Source: Oscillatoriales cyanobacterium PMM_0008 | Lineage (GTDB): Bacteria; Cyanobacteriota; Cyanobacteriia; Cyanobacteriales; Aerosakkonemataceae | DNA length: 35,147 bases | Direction of reading: 5' to 3' | NCBI GenBank assembly: GCA_949128025.1 | Contig: CASBRD010000205.1 | Location: 1 to 35,147, forward strand | Part shown: positions 24,775 through 32,928 of the stretch, one piece after another | Layout of the letters: the number at the start of each line of letters is the position of its first letter | How positions within the stretch are numbered: position 1 is the stretch's first letter | Position numbers and translations under genes: made by a program | Notes under the pieces: model-generated | The model's database searches: none | Told to the model about the DNA's origin: nothing | The model's input: the letters and a program-made list of their open reading frames with translations, nothing else

Positions 24775-25569
24775 ATGACTGTCGATTCTTCTGTTCCTTC
24801 CCCAGTCGAGACAATTCCCGAAACTCCCCCGCAACCAGTTCTGCCCCTGCAAGTCCACCTCAAAGGTGAAGAGGGACGGCTGTTATTATTGTTGCCGCCA
24901 GAAACGCCAAACTTGGATGGATCTCCGACCTCGCTTACTTGGCCCGATCTTTGGCTGCAACTCAAGCAGCGTCTTAATGCTGGCGAACGCTTCTGGCAAA
25001 CAAATATACCAGTGCATCTTATGGCGCAAGACCGACTTTTAGATGGACGGCAGTTACAAGAAATTGCCGACGCTCTCTCAGAATCCCAACTTAAGCTGGA
25101 GCGAGTTTATACCAGTCGTCGTCAAACTGCCGTTGCTGCTGCTGCTGCTGGTTACTCTGTAGACCAACTCTCAGCAGCGATCGCATTTCTAAATAAACCT
25201 AACTCCCAAACAGGACAGGCGCTTGCCGAACCCTTATACCTGCAAACAACCTTACGCTCAGGGGTAGAGGTTCGTCACCCCGGCACTGTGGTACTCTTGG
25301 GAGACGTTAATCCTGGCAGTTCGGTAGTCGCTGATGGCGATATTATAATTTGGGGTCGTCTGCGAGGATTGGTTCATGCCGGTGCCAAAGGCAACGCCCA
25401 ATGCTTGATTATGGCTTTACAGATGGAACCCACTCAGCTCAGAATTGCAGATAATGTGGCTAGGGCACCAGAAAAACCACCAGCTGAGTTTTACCCGGAA
25501 GTTGCTTATGTGACGCCCCAGGGAATTCGCATCGCTAGAGCAACTGGTTTCGTTAGGACTAGGGACTAG
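24775..25569 (+). CDS. minC: Septum site-determining protein MinC
   Basis: The 264-residue protein is a cyanobacterial MinC. The divergent N-terminal domain contains LLLLPPETPNLDGSP and the C-terminal beta-helix domain reads LRSGVEVRHPGTVVLLGDVNPGSSVVADGDIIIWGRLRGLVHAGAKGN, the part that binds MinD and FtsZ. It inhibits FtsZ ring assembly away from midcell. minD and minE follow on the same strand, giving the usual order. The start is at the ATG of the alanine- and proline-rich N-terminal tail, though another start slightly downstream cannot be excluded. Confidence 0.95.
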   Translation: MTVDSSVPSPVETIPETPPQPVLPLQVHLKGEEGRLLLLLPPETPNLDGSPTSLTWPDLWLQLKQRLNAGERFWQTNIPVHLMAQDRLLDGRQLQEIADALSESQLKLERVYTSRRQTAVAAAAAGYSVDQLSAAIAFLNKPNSQTGQALAEPLYLQTTLRSGVEVRHPGTVVLLGDVNPGSSVVADGDIIIWGRLRGLVHAGAKGNAQCLIMALQMEPTQLRIADNVARAPEKPPAEFYPEVAYVTPQGIRIARATGFVRTRD

Positions 25570-25576
25570 GCGCTAG

Positions 25577-25606
25577 AAAAGTCACTCATTCAAAAGTCAC
25601 TCATTC
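25577..25606. repeat. 15-base tandem duplication between minC and minD
   Basis: AAAAGTCACTCATTC is present twice without spacing, followed by an A-run. It is part of the 143-base minC-minD gap, which also holds a decayed copy of AGGGACTAGG/AGGGACTGGG. Confidence 0.85.
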
Positions 25607-25680
25607 AAAAAAAAAGCTCTAGGGACTGGGAAAATGTTCTTTAATCTTTAATCCTTCATCCCAATCACCGATCGCCCAAT

Positions 25681-25708
25681 CCAAAATCCAAAATCCAAAA
25701 TCCAAAAT
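25681..25708. repeat. Four-copy CCAAAAT heptamer repeat upstream of minD
   Basis: The heptamer CCAAAAT occurs four times in a row and ends 4 bases before the minD ATG. The repeat occupies the place of a ribosome-binding site and no Shine-Dalgarno sequence is visible. Translation of minD may depend on an unstructured leader. Confidence 0.88.
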
Positions 25709-25712
25709 TCTT

Positions 25713-26522
25713 ATGAGTCGTGTTATAGTCATCACTTCTGGTAAAGGAGGAGTGGGCAAAACTACCTCTACAGCCAACATTGGTATGGCGATCGCATCTC
25801 GCGGTCATCAGGTTGCTGTGGTCGATGCCGATTTTGGTCTGCGAAATCTCGACTTACTGCTGGGGTTGGAAAACAGAATTGTCTACACAGCGGTAGATGT
25901 GCTGGCAGGTGAGTGTACCTTAGAAAAAGCTTTGGTAAAAGATAAGCGACAGCCGAAACTTGTACTCTTACCAGCTGCTCAAAATCGCACCAAAGATGCC
26001 GTAACGCCAGACCAAATGAAGCGACTGGTGAGCGAGTTGGCAAAAACCTACGAATATATTCTCATAGACAGTCCAGCTGGAATCGAGATGGGCTTTCGGA
26101 ATGCGATCGCAGGCGCACAAGAAGCGATCATCGTCACAACTCCCGAAATTGCAGCCGTCCGGGATGCCGATCGGGTGATTGGTTTGTTGGAAGCGCACAG
26201 CATTAAGCGCATCCAGCTAGTAGTCAACCGCATTAGACCCGCAATGGTAGAAGCTAACGATATGATGTCAGTACAGGATGTGCAAGAAATCCTCGCCATT
26301 CCCCTGATCGGTGCGATTCCAGATGACGAGCGCGTGATAGTTTCTACTAATCGTGGCGAACCTTTAGTGTTAGGGGAAAATAACTCTCTCGCCGCCGTTG
26401 CCTACCATAACATCGCTCGCCGTTTGGATGGAGAAAAGGTAGAATTTCTCGACCTGAACGCACCCCCGTCAGGTTTTTTTGCTCGCATCCGACGCTTCTT
26501 TGGCAGTAAACCCCGCAGTTAA
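25713..26522 (+). CDS. minD: Septum site-determining ATPase MinD
   Basis: The 269-residue ParA/MinD ATPase has the deviant Walker A motif [11 protein letters not shown] at residues 9-19, the switch strands [14 protein letters not shown] and [11 protein letters not shown], and a C-terminal amphipathic membrane-targeting helix [12 protein letters not shown]. It binds ATP, dimerises at the membrane, recruits MinC and is released by MinE. Length and motif order are normal. The start is fixed by the usual [13 protein letters not shown] beginning. The start codon directly follows a CCAAAAT repeat array, so no ordinary ribosome site is present. Confidence 0.97.
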   Translation: MSRVIVITSGKGGVGKTTSTANIGMAIASRGHQVAVVDADFGLRNLDLLLGLENRIVYTAVDVLAGECTLEKALVKDKRQPKLVLLPAAQNRTKDAVTPDQMKRLVSELAKTYEYILIDSPAGIEMGFRNAIAGAQEAIIVTTPEIAAVRDADRVIGLLEAHSIKRIQLVVNRIRPAMVEANDMMSVQDVQEILAIPLIGAIPDDERVIVSTNRGEPLVLGENNSLAAVAYHNIARRLDGEKVEFLDLNAPPSGFFARIRRFFGSKPRS

Positions 26523-26595
26523 GAGGGGGAGAGTGGGGAGTAGGGGGAAAGTGGGCGAGCCAGAGAAGCTAATAAATGATATTTTATTTTTCTCT

Positions 26596-26623
26596 ATTCC
26601 CAAGTCCCTATTCCCAAGTCCCT
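26596..26623. repeat. 14-base tandem repeat between minD and minE
   Basis: ATTCCCAAGTCCCT is repeated twice exactly, followed by ATTCCCTTATTC and a decayed ATTCCTTATTA. A G-rich stretch precedes it (from about 26524). The 139-base minD-minE gap is therefore mostly repeat DNA. Confidence 0.85.
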
Positions 26624-26661
26624 ATTCCCTTATTCTCTATTCCTTATTATTCACATCTACC

Positions 26662-26949
26662 ATGATTAACGAACTTCTAGAAAAACTTTTTCCCTGGTCA
26701 ACTCCTACTAACAGTCGGGTGGATGTTAAGCGTCGCCTCCAACTGGTAATCGCGCACGATCGGGCCGGACTTTCTCCAGAGATGATAGAGGCGATGCGAA
26801 AAGAAATTCTAGAAGTTGTTTCTCGCTACGTAGAACTGGATGCAGACGGGTTGGAGTTTGCGATCGAGAGTCACGATCGGGCCACAGCATTGATTGCGAA
26901 TTTGCCAATTCTACGGGTCAAGGTTGAGCCAGCTGAGGAAATTACCTGA
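26662..26949 (+). CDS. minE: Cell division topological specificity factor MinE
   Basis: The 95-residue protein starts [19 protein letters not shown]. The first dozen residues are the membrane-targeting helix, followed by [33 protein letters not shown], the MinD-contact helix and dimerisation domain of MinE. It stimulates MinD ATPase to place the division site. The reading frame is open for 61 more codons upstream, but those overlap the end of minD and translate repeat DNA, so I choose the ATG at 26662. Confidence 0.95.
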   Translation: MINELLEKLFPWSTPTNSRVDVKRRLQLVIAHDRAGLSPEMIEAMRKEILEVVSRYVELDADGLEFAIESHDRATALIANLPILRVKVEPAEEIT

Positions 26950-27017
26950 AGATATCAAGGTGTTCCCCCATCGCTATAAAATCAAGCTTGACTTCCACAA
27001 GTTGTTAAGGAGATGCC

Positions 27018-28157
27018 ATGCCCCAAATGCAAGATATTCAAGAGAGCCAGGAACGCCTAGCCTCTAGCACAGTAGAATTTGGCAGAAAATTAAAATTCCA
27101 AAAGAACAATGCTTTTCAAGTAGAGCTTCAGCGGCGCGTTGATGAATTCTTTCTCTTCACCGGACGGCAGAAACGAGACTGTCCGCAGATGTATGTGAAG
27201 ACAGCTATCTTACTGTTGAGTTTCGCCCTATTGTATGGATTATTAGTGTTCAAAGCCCAGACATGGTGGCAGGCGCTGCCCCTGTCCATTCTACTGGGTA
27301 TAGTGGCCGCCGGAATCGGTTTCAACATTCAGCACGACGGCGGACATCAGGCTTATTCGAGCATTCCTTGGGTCAATAAGCTGACAGGAATGACCATAGC
27401 GCTGCTCGGCGGCAGTTCCTATAACTGGCACTGGAAGCACGCTGTGTTCCATCATATGTATGTCAACATCAAGGCTCATGACGGTGACCTCGATATCGGC
27501 ATTTTCGGTCGGCTAACCCCTCACCAACAGTGGTTCCCGTTTCATCAATGGCAACACTATTACCTCTGGCTGCTATACGGGCTAATGGCGATCCGGTGGC
27601 AGCTTTACGATGATTTCCACAATGTCCTGATTGGACAAATTGGCGAGCGCCCATATCCGCGCCCGACGGGGTGGGAGTTGTTCATCTTTTTGATGGAGAA
27701 AGGGATCTTCTTTACCTTGGCTTTCGGGATTCCCCTGCTGTTTCACTCTGTCTGGGTCGTCCTCATATTCTACGGCGTGAGTGCGATCGTATTGGGTATA
27801 ATTCTCAGCGTTGTGTTTCAATTAGCCCACGTCGTTGAAGAAGCTTCTTTCCCTCTGCCCCTGGAGGACACCGGACGGATCGATAACGCTTGGGCGATAC
27901 ATCAGGCTGAAACGACGGTGAACTTTGCCCGCTACAACCCTGTAGTCTCTTGGTTCGTGGGCGGACTCAACTTTCAAGTTGAACACCACCTTTTGCCCCA
28001 GATTTGCCATGTCAATTATCCTGCCATTTCCAAGTTGGTGGAGGAAACCTGCCAGGAATTTGGGGTGCAGTACAACGAACACAAGTCTGTCTGGGCTGGG
28101 ATAACCTCCCACGGACGTTGGTTATGGCGAATGGGAATGCCGAATTCGATCGAGTGA
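27018..28157 (+). CDS. Acyl-lipid fatty acid desaturase, Delta6-like (DesD-related)
   Basis: The 379-residue membrane di-iron enzyme has three histidine boxes: HDGGH near residue 110, HAVFHH near 146 and QVEHH near 323. The third has the Q-x-x-HH form of front-end desaturases. QRRVDEFFLFTG and FQLAHVVEEASF also resemble the Synechocystis Delta6 desaturase DesD, which has QVTHH at this place. No cytochrome b5 domain is fused, as usual for ferredoxin-dependent cyanobacterial enzymes. Several hydrophobic segments flank the boxes. It would introduce a double bond into membrane lipid acyl chains. Delta6 specificity is an inference. AAGGAG lies 9 bases before the ATG. Tandem hairpins follow the gene. 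Confidence 0.88.
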   Translation: MPQMQDIQESQERLASSTVEFGRKLKFQKNNAFQVELQRRVDEFFLFTGRQKRDCPQMYVKTAILLLSFALLYGLLVFKAQTWWQALPLSILLGIVAAGIGFNIQHDGGHQAYSSIPWVNKLTGMTIALLGGSSYNWHWKHAVFHHMYVNIKAHDGDLDIGIFGRLTPHQQWFPFHQWQHYYLWLLYGLMAIRWQLYDDFHNVLIGQIGERPYPRPTGWELFIFLMEKGIFFTLAFGIPLLFHSVWVVLIFYGVSAIVLGIILSVVFQLAHVVEEASFPLPLEDTGRIDNAWAIHQAETTVNFARYNPVVSWFVGGLNFQVEHHLLPQICHVNYPAISKLVEETCQEFGVQYNEHKSVWAGITSHGRWLWRMGMPNSIE

Positions 28158-28185
28158 CATTCTCCCCAAATTTTCATCTGAGGTC

Positions 28186-28223
28186 GATCGAAAAAGCAGG
28201 AATTAACTCCGGCTTTTTCGATC
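28186..28223 (+). terminator. First of two tandem hairpins after the desaturase
   Basis: GATCGAAAAAGC (28186-28197) pairs perfectly with GCTTTTTCGATC (28212-28223) across a 14-base loop. It stands 29 bases after the desaturase stop. The A- and T-runs are inside the stem, so by itself it is a weaker terminator than the next hairpin, and it may serve transcripts arriving from either side. Confidence 0.65.
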
Positions 28224-28224
28224 T

Positions 28225-28258
28225 ATAGCAACCGCCTTGGCGGTTGCTATATTTTTCT
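28225..28258 (+). terminator. Factor-independent terminator of the desaturase gene
   Basis: ATAGCAACCGCC (28225-28236) pairs perfectly with GGCGGTTGCTAT (28239-28250) with a 2-base loop, followed by ATTTTTCTT. This is a strong classical terminator on the plus strand. It lies 3 bases from the end of the convergent kinase gene. Confidence 0.9.
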
Positions 28259-28261
28259 TGA

Positions 28262-29536
28262 TTAAACTTGTTGATGAGTTGGTATTTTTATCAAAAACTC
28301 CGTACCCTCTCCCTTCGTTGACCTGCATTCTAACAGTCCCTTGTGCTTGTCAACAACAATTGAGTACGCAATTGCCAATCCCAATCCAGTTCCTTTACCG
28401 ACTGGCTTGGTGGTAAAGAAAGGATTAAATATTTGTTGTACAACTTCTGGCGTCATTCCCGATCCGTTGTCTGCGATCGCAATCTCTACCCAATTTCCAT
28501 CCAAGAGTTTAGTCCGAATCCAAATCGAGGGTGTAGGCGCTTCTCCATTCTCCTCCTCAAGGTAATCAATTGCGTTGTTTAAAATATTGAAGAATACCTG
28601 ATTTAGCTGAGCGGGATAACACTCTATGGGAGGCAGATAGCCGTATTCCTTCACTACTTGAATTTGAGGCTCGTCATTAGTAGAGAGGTTGTTATAAGAG
28701 TTTTTAGACAGCCTGTGTTCCAAAAGTAAAAGAGTGTTATCAATACCTTCGTGAATATCAACTTGTTTGCTTTCAGCTTCGTCTAGCCTAGAAAAACTCT
28801 TTAACTTTACCACAAGATCGCGAATCCGATTTGCTCCAGATGACATCGAATCCAAGCTTTTTGGGAGGTCTTCACTCAGAAATTCCCAATCGAGATTTTC
28901 TAATGCCAACTGAATCTCATCAGTCGGGTTAGAATAGTGTTTTTGATAAAGGTGAATTAGGTTTAGCAGATCGGCGACGCGGTTTTTGGTATGAGCGAGA
29001 TTGCCGCTGATAAAAGCGATCGGGTTGTTAATTGCGTGAGCAATTCCGGCCACCATTTGACCGAGGCCAGACATTTTTTCGCTTTGCACCAGTTGAGCTT
29101 GAGTTTGTTGCAACTCCTGCAAAGTTTGGCTTAGTTGCTGATTGATTTCGCCCAATTGTTGCTGGTATTGATAGACTCGCAATCCCGCTCGTACCCGTGC
29201 CAACAATTCATTTGATTCGATTGGTTTAGAGACAAAATCATCTGCTCCCGCATCTAAACCTTGGACTCGATCGGCTACAGAATCGCGAGCAGTAAGAAGA
29301 ATAAAAAATGTGCTAGCTAGATCTGGTGTTGCCTTGAGGCGACGACAAACTTCTACTCCATCCATCAGCGGCATCATCCAATCGCAAAGTATTAAAGCCG
29401 GACGTACATTAAATGCTTTTTCTAATCCTTCTTCACCATTTTTAGCTACAGCAACTTCATAGCCTTCTAGTTGCAGGTCTCTTTTAAGCAGTAATCGAGT
29501 TGCGGAATCATCTTCAACTACAAGAATTTTTGACAT
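28262..29536 (-). CDS. Response regulator-histidine kinase with substituted H-box
   Basis: The 424-residue protein has an N-terminal receiver (VVEDDS at residues 6-11, phosphoacceptor Asp52 in CDWMMP, Lys104 in SKPIE). A coiled coil rich in Q and L follows (about 120-155), then a histidine kinase core with GIAHAINNP at 164-172 (His167), a HATPase domain with DNGSGM and [10 protein letters not shown], and a short tail. Cyanobacterial kinases of this type normally read HEINNP. Here the residue after His is Ala168, which may lower phosphatase or kinase activity. It probably is an intermediate relay protein near the two hybrid kinases upstream on the same strand. The signal input is unknown. Confidence 0.88.
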   Translation of the reverse strand: MSKILVVEDDSATRLLLKRDLQLEGYEVAVAKNGEEGLEKAFNVRPALILCDWMMPLMDGVEVCRRLKATPDLASTFFILLTARDSVADRVQGLDAGADDFVSKPIESNELLARVRAGLRVYQYQQQLGEINQQLSQTLQELQQTQAQLVQSEKMSGLGQMVAGIAHAINNPIAFISGNLAHTKNRVADLLNLIHLYQKHYSNPTDEIQLALENLDWEFLSEDLPKSLDSMSSGANRIRDLVVKLKSFSRLDEAESKQVDIHEGIDNTLLLLEHRLSKNSYNNLSTNDEPQIQVVKEYGYLPPIECYPAQLNQVFFNILNNAIDYLEEENGEAPTPSIWIRTKLLDGNWVEIAIADNGSGMTPEVVQQIFNPFFTTKPVGKGTGLGLAIAYSIVVDKHKGLLECRSTKGEGTEFLIKIPTHQQV

Positions 29537-29601
29537 GGAAAGGTGACGGGCTAGGGGCTAGGAGAAGAGAGGGGTAAAGGTGATTGAGAGAGAATATTTA
29601 A

Positions 29602-29654
29602 AATTTTGGATTGCAAATTTTAGATTTTAAATTTAAAATTTGCAATCTAAAATT
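29602..29654. repeat. AT-rich inverted repeat between kinase genes
   Basis: Arms at 29602-29622 and 29634-29654 are complementary in 20 of 21 positions (GATTGCAAATTTTA pairs exactly with TAAAATTTGCAATC) around an 11-base loop. It is of the AAAATCTAAAATT family seen at 31394-31450 and 32892-32926, and lies 11 bases from the 3' end of the ethylene-receptor-like kinase gene. Confidence 0.85.
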
Positions 29655-29665
29655 ACCATTGCTTG

Positions 29666-32600
29666 TTACCAATTAGCAATGAAGGTGTTGACCCGCTCCA
29701 GTATTTTTTCCAATTGTGCTATAATTTCCGACGCACCATCTAGCTGGTTTGCTTCAGCCTGACTCTGTAACCTTGCTGCGAGGTCTGGCATGAATCGAAT
29801 AGCCACGGTAGCGCTCCCCCCTTTAAGCTGGTGAGCGCGACGACCGAGGATGTTGCAATCTCCGGAGAGCAGTGCTTCCTTGGCTTCTTTTAGGTAAGTT
29901 GGAGCATCTTCCATAAAAGCTTGGAGTAGTTCTAGTTGAAATTCGGCGTCTCCTCTGGCAATTTCGTAGAGACGGACGCGATCGACAATTTCTTCCGTTG
30001 GGGACTGGATTGGGAATTCTAAATTCATGGAATTATCTGCTGAAGGTTGAGATTCGGTATTTATATCTTGTTGTCGGTTATCCAGAATCTTTGTGCTTTC
30101 ATCCTTTGTTTGTATCCATCGCTCTATAACTTCTGACAATTGTTTCGTAGAAATGGGTTTAGTTATATAGTCATCCATTCCAGCCGCTAGACACTTTTCG
30201 CGATCGCCGCTCATAGCGTGAGCAGTCAAAGCAATAACTACAGTATGCCGCTCCTGACATTCCCTGACGCGAATTGTCTTTGTTGTTTCGTAGCCATCTA
30301 GCACTGGCATTTGACAATCCATTAATACTAAATCGTAGCTAGTGTTTGTCATTAGTTCGATCGCTGCTTGACCGTTGGTAGCACAATCTGCCTGATAGCC
30401 CAATATTTTTAATTGATTTAGCACAACTTTTTGGTTAATTGGCATATCTTCTACCAACAAGATTTTGAGATTTGATGTTAATAATGGGTCATTAATAATA
30501 GGCGAATCAGGGGTATCCGACCACAGCCGATCAGATTGGTTAGCTTCTTCTCGATTACCGATCGCCGATGACTGATTACCCATTACCGCCAACATTTGAC
30601 TTTTCTGCAAAGGGACTGTAAACCAGAATACCGACCCTTTACCCACCTCACTCTCTACGCCAATTTCACCCTCCATCAACTCCACCAGCTGCTTGCAAAT
30701 TGCCAAACCCAAACCCGAACCTCCACAAGCTCTGGTGGTCGAGCCATCCACTTGAGAGAAGGATTGAAACAGCTTTTTCTGGTTTTCTGGTGCAATACCA
30801 ATGCCAGTATCTCGAACAGAAAACAAAATACGGAATTCAGAATTGAGTATTTTTTTTGTATTGTAGCTTGTGACAAAGGGGGTTTCTTTATGAATTCTGA
30901 CTGCGATCGTCACTTCCCCTTTGTCTGTAAATTTAATTGAGTTTTCTACCAAATTAACGAGAGTTTGATGCAGGCGGTGGGGGTCTCCGATTAATTGTTG
31001 GGGTACGTTGGCGTCAATCGAGGTTAGCAGTCTGATTCCTTTAGCATTGGCTTGTGTTTGTACCAGGCTTAGTACCTCTTTTATAGTGGTATTTAGATCG
31101 AATACCCGCCTTTGGAGACGCATTTTACCAGCTTCTAACTTGGAGAAATCGAGAATATCATTAATCAGTGCAAGCAGGGTTTCAGCACTGATTTTGATAG
31201 TCTGCATAAATTCTTGCTGGTGGTTTGTGAGGGTGGTTTTTAAAAGTAAGTCTGTCATTCCCAGCACGCCGTTCATCGGAGTGCGGATTTCGTGACTCAT
31301 GTTGGCTAAAAAGATAGATTTCATCCGGGCAGCTTCTAAGGCTGCTTCTCGTGCTTCTACCAATTCGTTAATCACCTGAGTCACGATGATGATGCCACCA
31401 ATTTGACATTTTGGATTGAGAATTTTAGATTTTAAGTTATTAGATTGTTCGTAGGTATCTATCGTCTCTGGTGTCTGGGTTGCATCCCGCCAGTCGAAAT
31501 CTGTTTGAATGTACCACGGTTGGACAGCCCAGCAGAGATAGAGTTTGGTGCCATCTTCACGCTCGATCGCATCTTCGGGTAAGGAAATGACTTCTCCTTG
31601 CAGCGCCCGCGAATAAATTGCTTTTGTTTGCTTTGAAATTTCAGGTAAAATTTCATGGTGCGATCGCCCGATCAAGTCCAGCCCGTCCAGGTCGTAATCC
31701 TTCAGCCATCGATCGCTGTAGGCGAGATACCGCATCTCGGTATCAAACATCGCCATCGCCACAGGTGCGTTGGTCACAATTTGCCGCAATTGTTGGCGTT
31801 CTTGCTCTAAAGCCAGTTCTACTTTTTTGCGTTCGACAATTTCAGCTTCAAGGGTATAGAGCGTTTCTGACAACTCGGCGGTACGTTCGCGAACCCGAAC
31901 TTCTAACCCATCGTAAGCGCGGCGCAGACTTTCCTGTGCCCACTGGCGTTGAATTTCGGCAGCAGCTCGTGCGGCAAAGATTTTCATAATTGCTTTGGCG
32001 CTTTCCACGTCCGAGAGGGGTTTGTCATGATTAACGCACAAAATACCGATCGGCTGTCGCGATGAGTCAAGCACTGGCACTCCTAGACAGCAGGTTACAC
32101 CCATAACTCCTAACACCTTAGCTTCTGGGAAGAGTTCCTGCACCCCGGAAGGGTAGTAACACAGCTTTCCTTGTTCGATCGCTGTTTCGCAGGGAGTACC
32201 GGCTATGTTGTACTCGAAGTTTGTCTCCAGATTATCATCTGCCCAGAAAGCAAGAGTCTGCAATTTGTCAGGCCCTTCGCTGACAATTTCAGCAATAAAA
32301 GCGTAGCGAACTCCCAGCGCTTCTCCCAGATTGCGAACAACGGCTGGAAAGAATTCTTCACCCGTCACCGAGGCTGTTGCTACCACAATATTGTGTAGAA
32401 CTTCTTCTGCCCGTTGGCGTTCGACAATCTGATTTTGCAGCTCTCGATTAACCGCTTCTAGTTGCTCTGGAGTTTTGAGAGCCAAAAATTGAGGCAGCAG
32501 GACTCCCATTTCTACGGCAGTATAGCAGGAGACCAGGGCGGTCAATGCTTTTTCCACACCCGATAGCCAATATGCTGGATGCCAGAGCGTCCAGATTTCG

Positions 32601-32842
32601 AGCAAGTGCCCCGTGCCACAAAGGATGATGAAGGCTCCAAATAAGCCAAATACGCCTAAAAAAGGGATCTCATTCCGCTTGTAGATAAAGTAGATCAGCA
32701 TCGCCGGAATAGAGAAATAGGCGATCGCAATGAACAAATCTGAAAGCACGTGCAGCCAAACCAGTGGAGTTTCCCACAGGTAGCAGTTACCGTGCGGCAT
32801 ATACTGTGTTGGCGACAATAGTTGTTTGAAAAATTCCCACAT
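29666..32842 (-). CDS. Ethylene-receptor-like hybrid histidine kinase (TM-GAF-PAS-HK-REC-Hpt)
   Basis: The 1058-residue protein starts with a three-helix membrane domain like plant ETR1 and Synechocystis SynEtr1, including Asp35, and Cys75 and His79 in CGTGH, the residues expected to bind Cu(I) and ethylene. A GAF domain follows (about 145-300, no obvious bilin-binding Cys-His), then PAS (about 345-490), HisKA with His517 in MSHEIRTP, HATPase (about 620-745; [23 protein letters not shown]), a receiver with Asp842, and an Hpt domain with His1004 in AHQLKGG. It should sense a small ligand at the membrane and pass phosphate internally. AT-rich repeats are translated near residues 465-483 and 656-672. 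Ethylene binding itself is not shown. Confidence 0.9.
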   Translation of the reverse strand: MWEFFKQLLSPTQYMPHGNCYLWETPLVWLHVLSDLFIAIAYFSIPAMLIYFIYKRNEIPFLGVFGLFGAFIILCGTGHLLEIWTLWHPAYWLSGVEKALTALVSCYTAVEMGVLLPQFLALKTPEQLEAVNRELQNQIVERQRAEEVLHNIVVATASVTGEEFFPAVVRNLGEALGVRYAFIAEIVSEGPDKLQTLAFWADDNLETNFEYNIAGTPCETAIEQGKLCYYPSGVQELFPEAKVLGVMGVTCCLGVPVLDSSRQPIGILCVNHDKPLSDVESAKAIMKIFAARAAAEIQRQWAQESLRRAYDGLEVRVRERTAELSETLYTLEAEIVERKKVELALEQERQQLRQIVTNAPVAMAMFDTEMRYLAYSDRWLKDYDLDGLDLIGRSHHEILPEISKQTKAIYSRALQGEVISLPEDAIEREDGTKLYLCWAVQPWYIQTDFDWRDATQTPETIDTYEQSNNLKSKILNPKCQIGGIIIVTQVINELVEAREAALEAARMKSIFLANMSHEIRTPMNGVLGMTDLLLKTTLTNHQQEFMQTIKISAETLLALINDILDFSKLEAGKMRLQRRVFDLNTTIKEVLSLVQTQANAKGIRLLTSIDANVPQQLIGDPHRLHQTLVNLVENSIKFTDKGEVTIAVRIHKETPFVTSYNTKKILNSEFRILFSVRDTGIGIAPENQKKLFQSFSQVDGSTTRACGGSGLGLAICKQLVELMEGEIGVESEVGKGSVFWFTVPLQKSQMLAVMGNQSSAIGNREEANQSDRLWSDTPDSPIINDPLLTSNLKILLVEDMPINQKVVLNQLKILGYQADCATNGQAAIELMTNTSYDLVLMDCQMPVLDGYETTKTIRVRECQERHTVVIALTAHAMSGDREKCLAAGMDDYITKPISTKQLSEVIERWIQTKDESTKILDNRQQDINTESQPSADNSMNLEFPIQSPTEEIVDRVRLYEIARGDAEFQLELLQAFMEDAPTYLKEAKEALLSGDCNILGRRAHQLKGGSATVAIRFMPDLAARLQSQAEANQLDGASEIIAQLEKILERVNTFIANW
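30826..30872. repeat. AATTCTGAATTC-type repeat inside the HATPase coding region
   Basis: On the minus strand this reads AATACAAAAAAAATACTCAA followed by TTCTGAATTCC, like the AATTCTGAATTC repeats common between genes. It encodes [12 protein letters not shown], an extra loop just before [11 protein letters not shown]. The frame is kept. Confidence 0.6.
31394..31450. repeat. AAAATCTAAAATTC-type repeat inside the PAS coding region
   Basis: The minus-strand sequence contains AAAATCTAAAATTCTCAATC and CAAAATG, the same repeat class found between the kinase genes. It encodes [13 protein letters not shown] near residues 469-481, in the loop before the last PAS strand (GGIIIVTQV), without breaking the frame. 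Confidence 0.75.
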
Positions 32843-32891
32843 ATAAAATTGGTGATTTATGATTGGTGATTGTAAAATGGAAAATTTAAAC

Positions 32892-32926
32892 TTTTAGATT
32901 TACAATTGTAAATTTAAAATCTAAAA
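32892..32926. repeat. AT-rich hairpin between the two hybrid kinases
   Basis: TTTTAGATTT (32892-32901) pairs with AAATCTAAAA (32917-32926), with the palindrome TACAATTGTA inside. It lies 3 bases beyond the stop of the upstream kinase gene, in an 86-base gap, and could act as a 3' stabiliser. No T-run follows on the minus strand. Confidence 0.75.
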
Positions 32927-32928
32927 TT

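Noticed and set aside
25577-25708. Possible CRISPR-like array between minC and minD
   Set aside because: The repeats are only 7 and 15 bases, directly adjacent and without unique spacers, and no cas gene is present.
26479-26661. Long N-terminal extension of MinE
   Set aside because: It overlaps minD and translates repeats. MinE proteins start at the [10 protein letters not shown]-type helix.
32150-32450. Bilin-binding (cyanobacteriochrome) GAF domain in the ethylene-receptor-like kinase
   Set aside because: The GAF sequence has cysteines but not the usual Cys-His chromophore motif, so a photoreceptor call is not supported.
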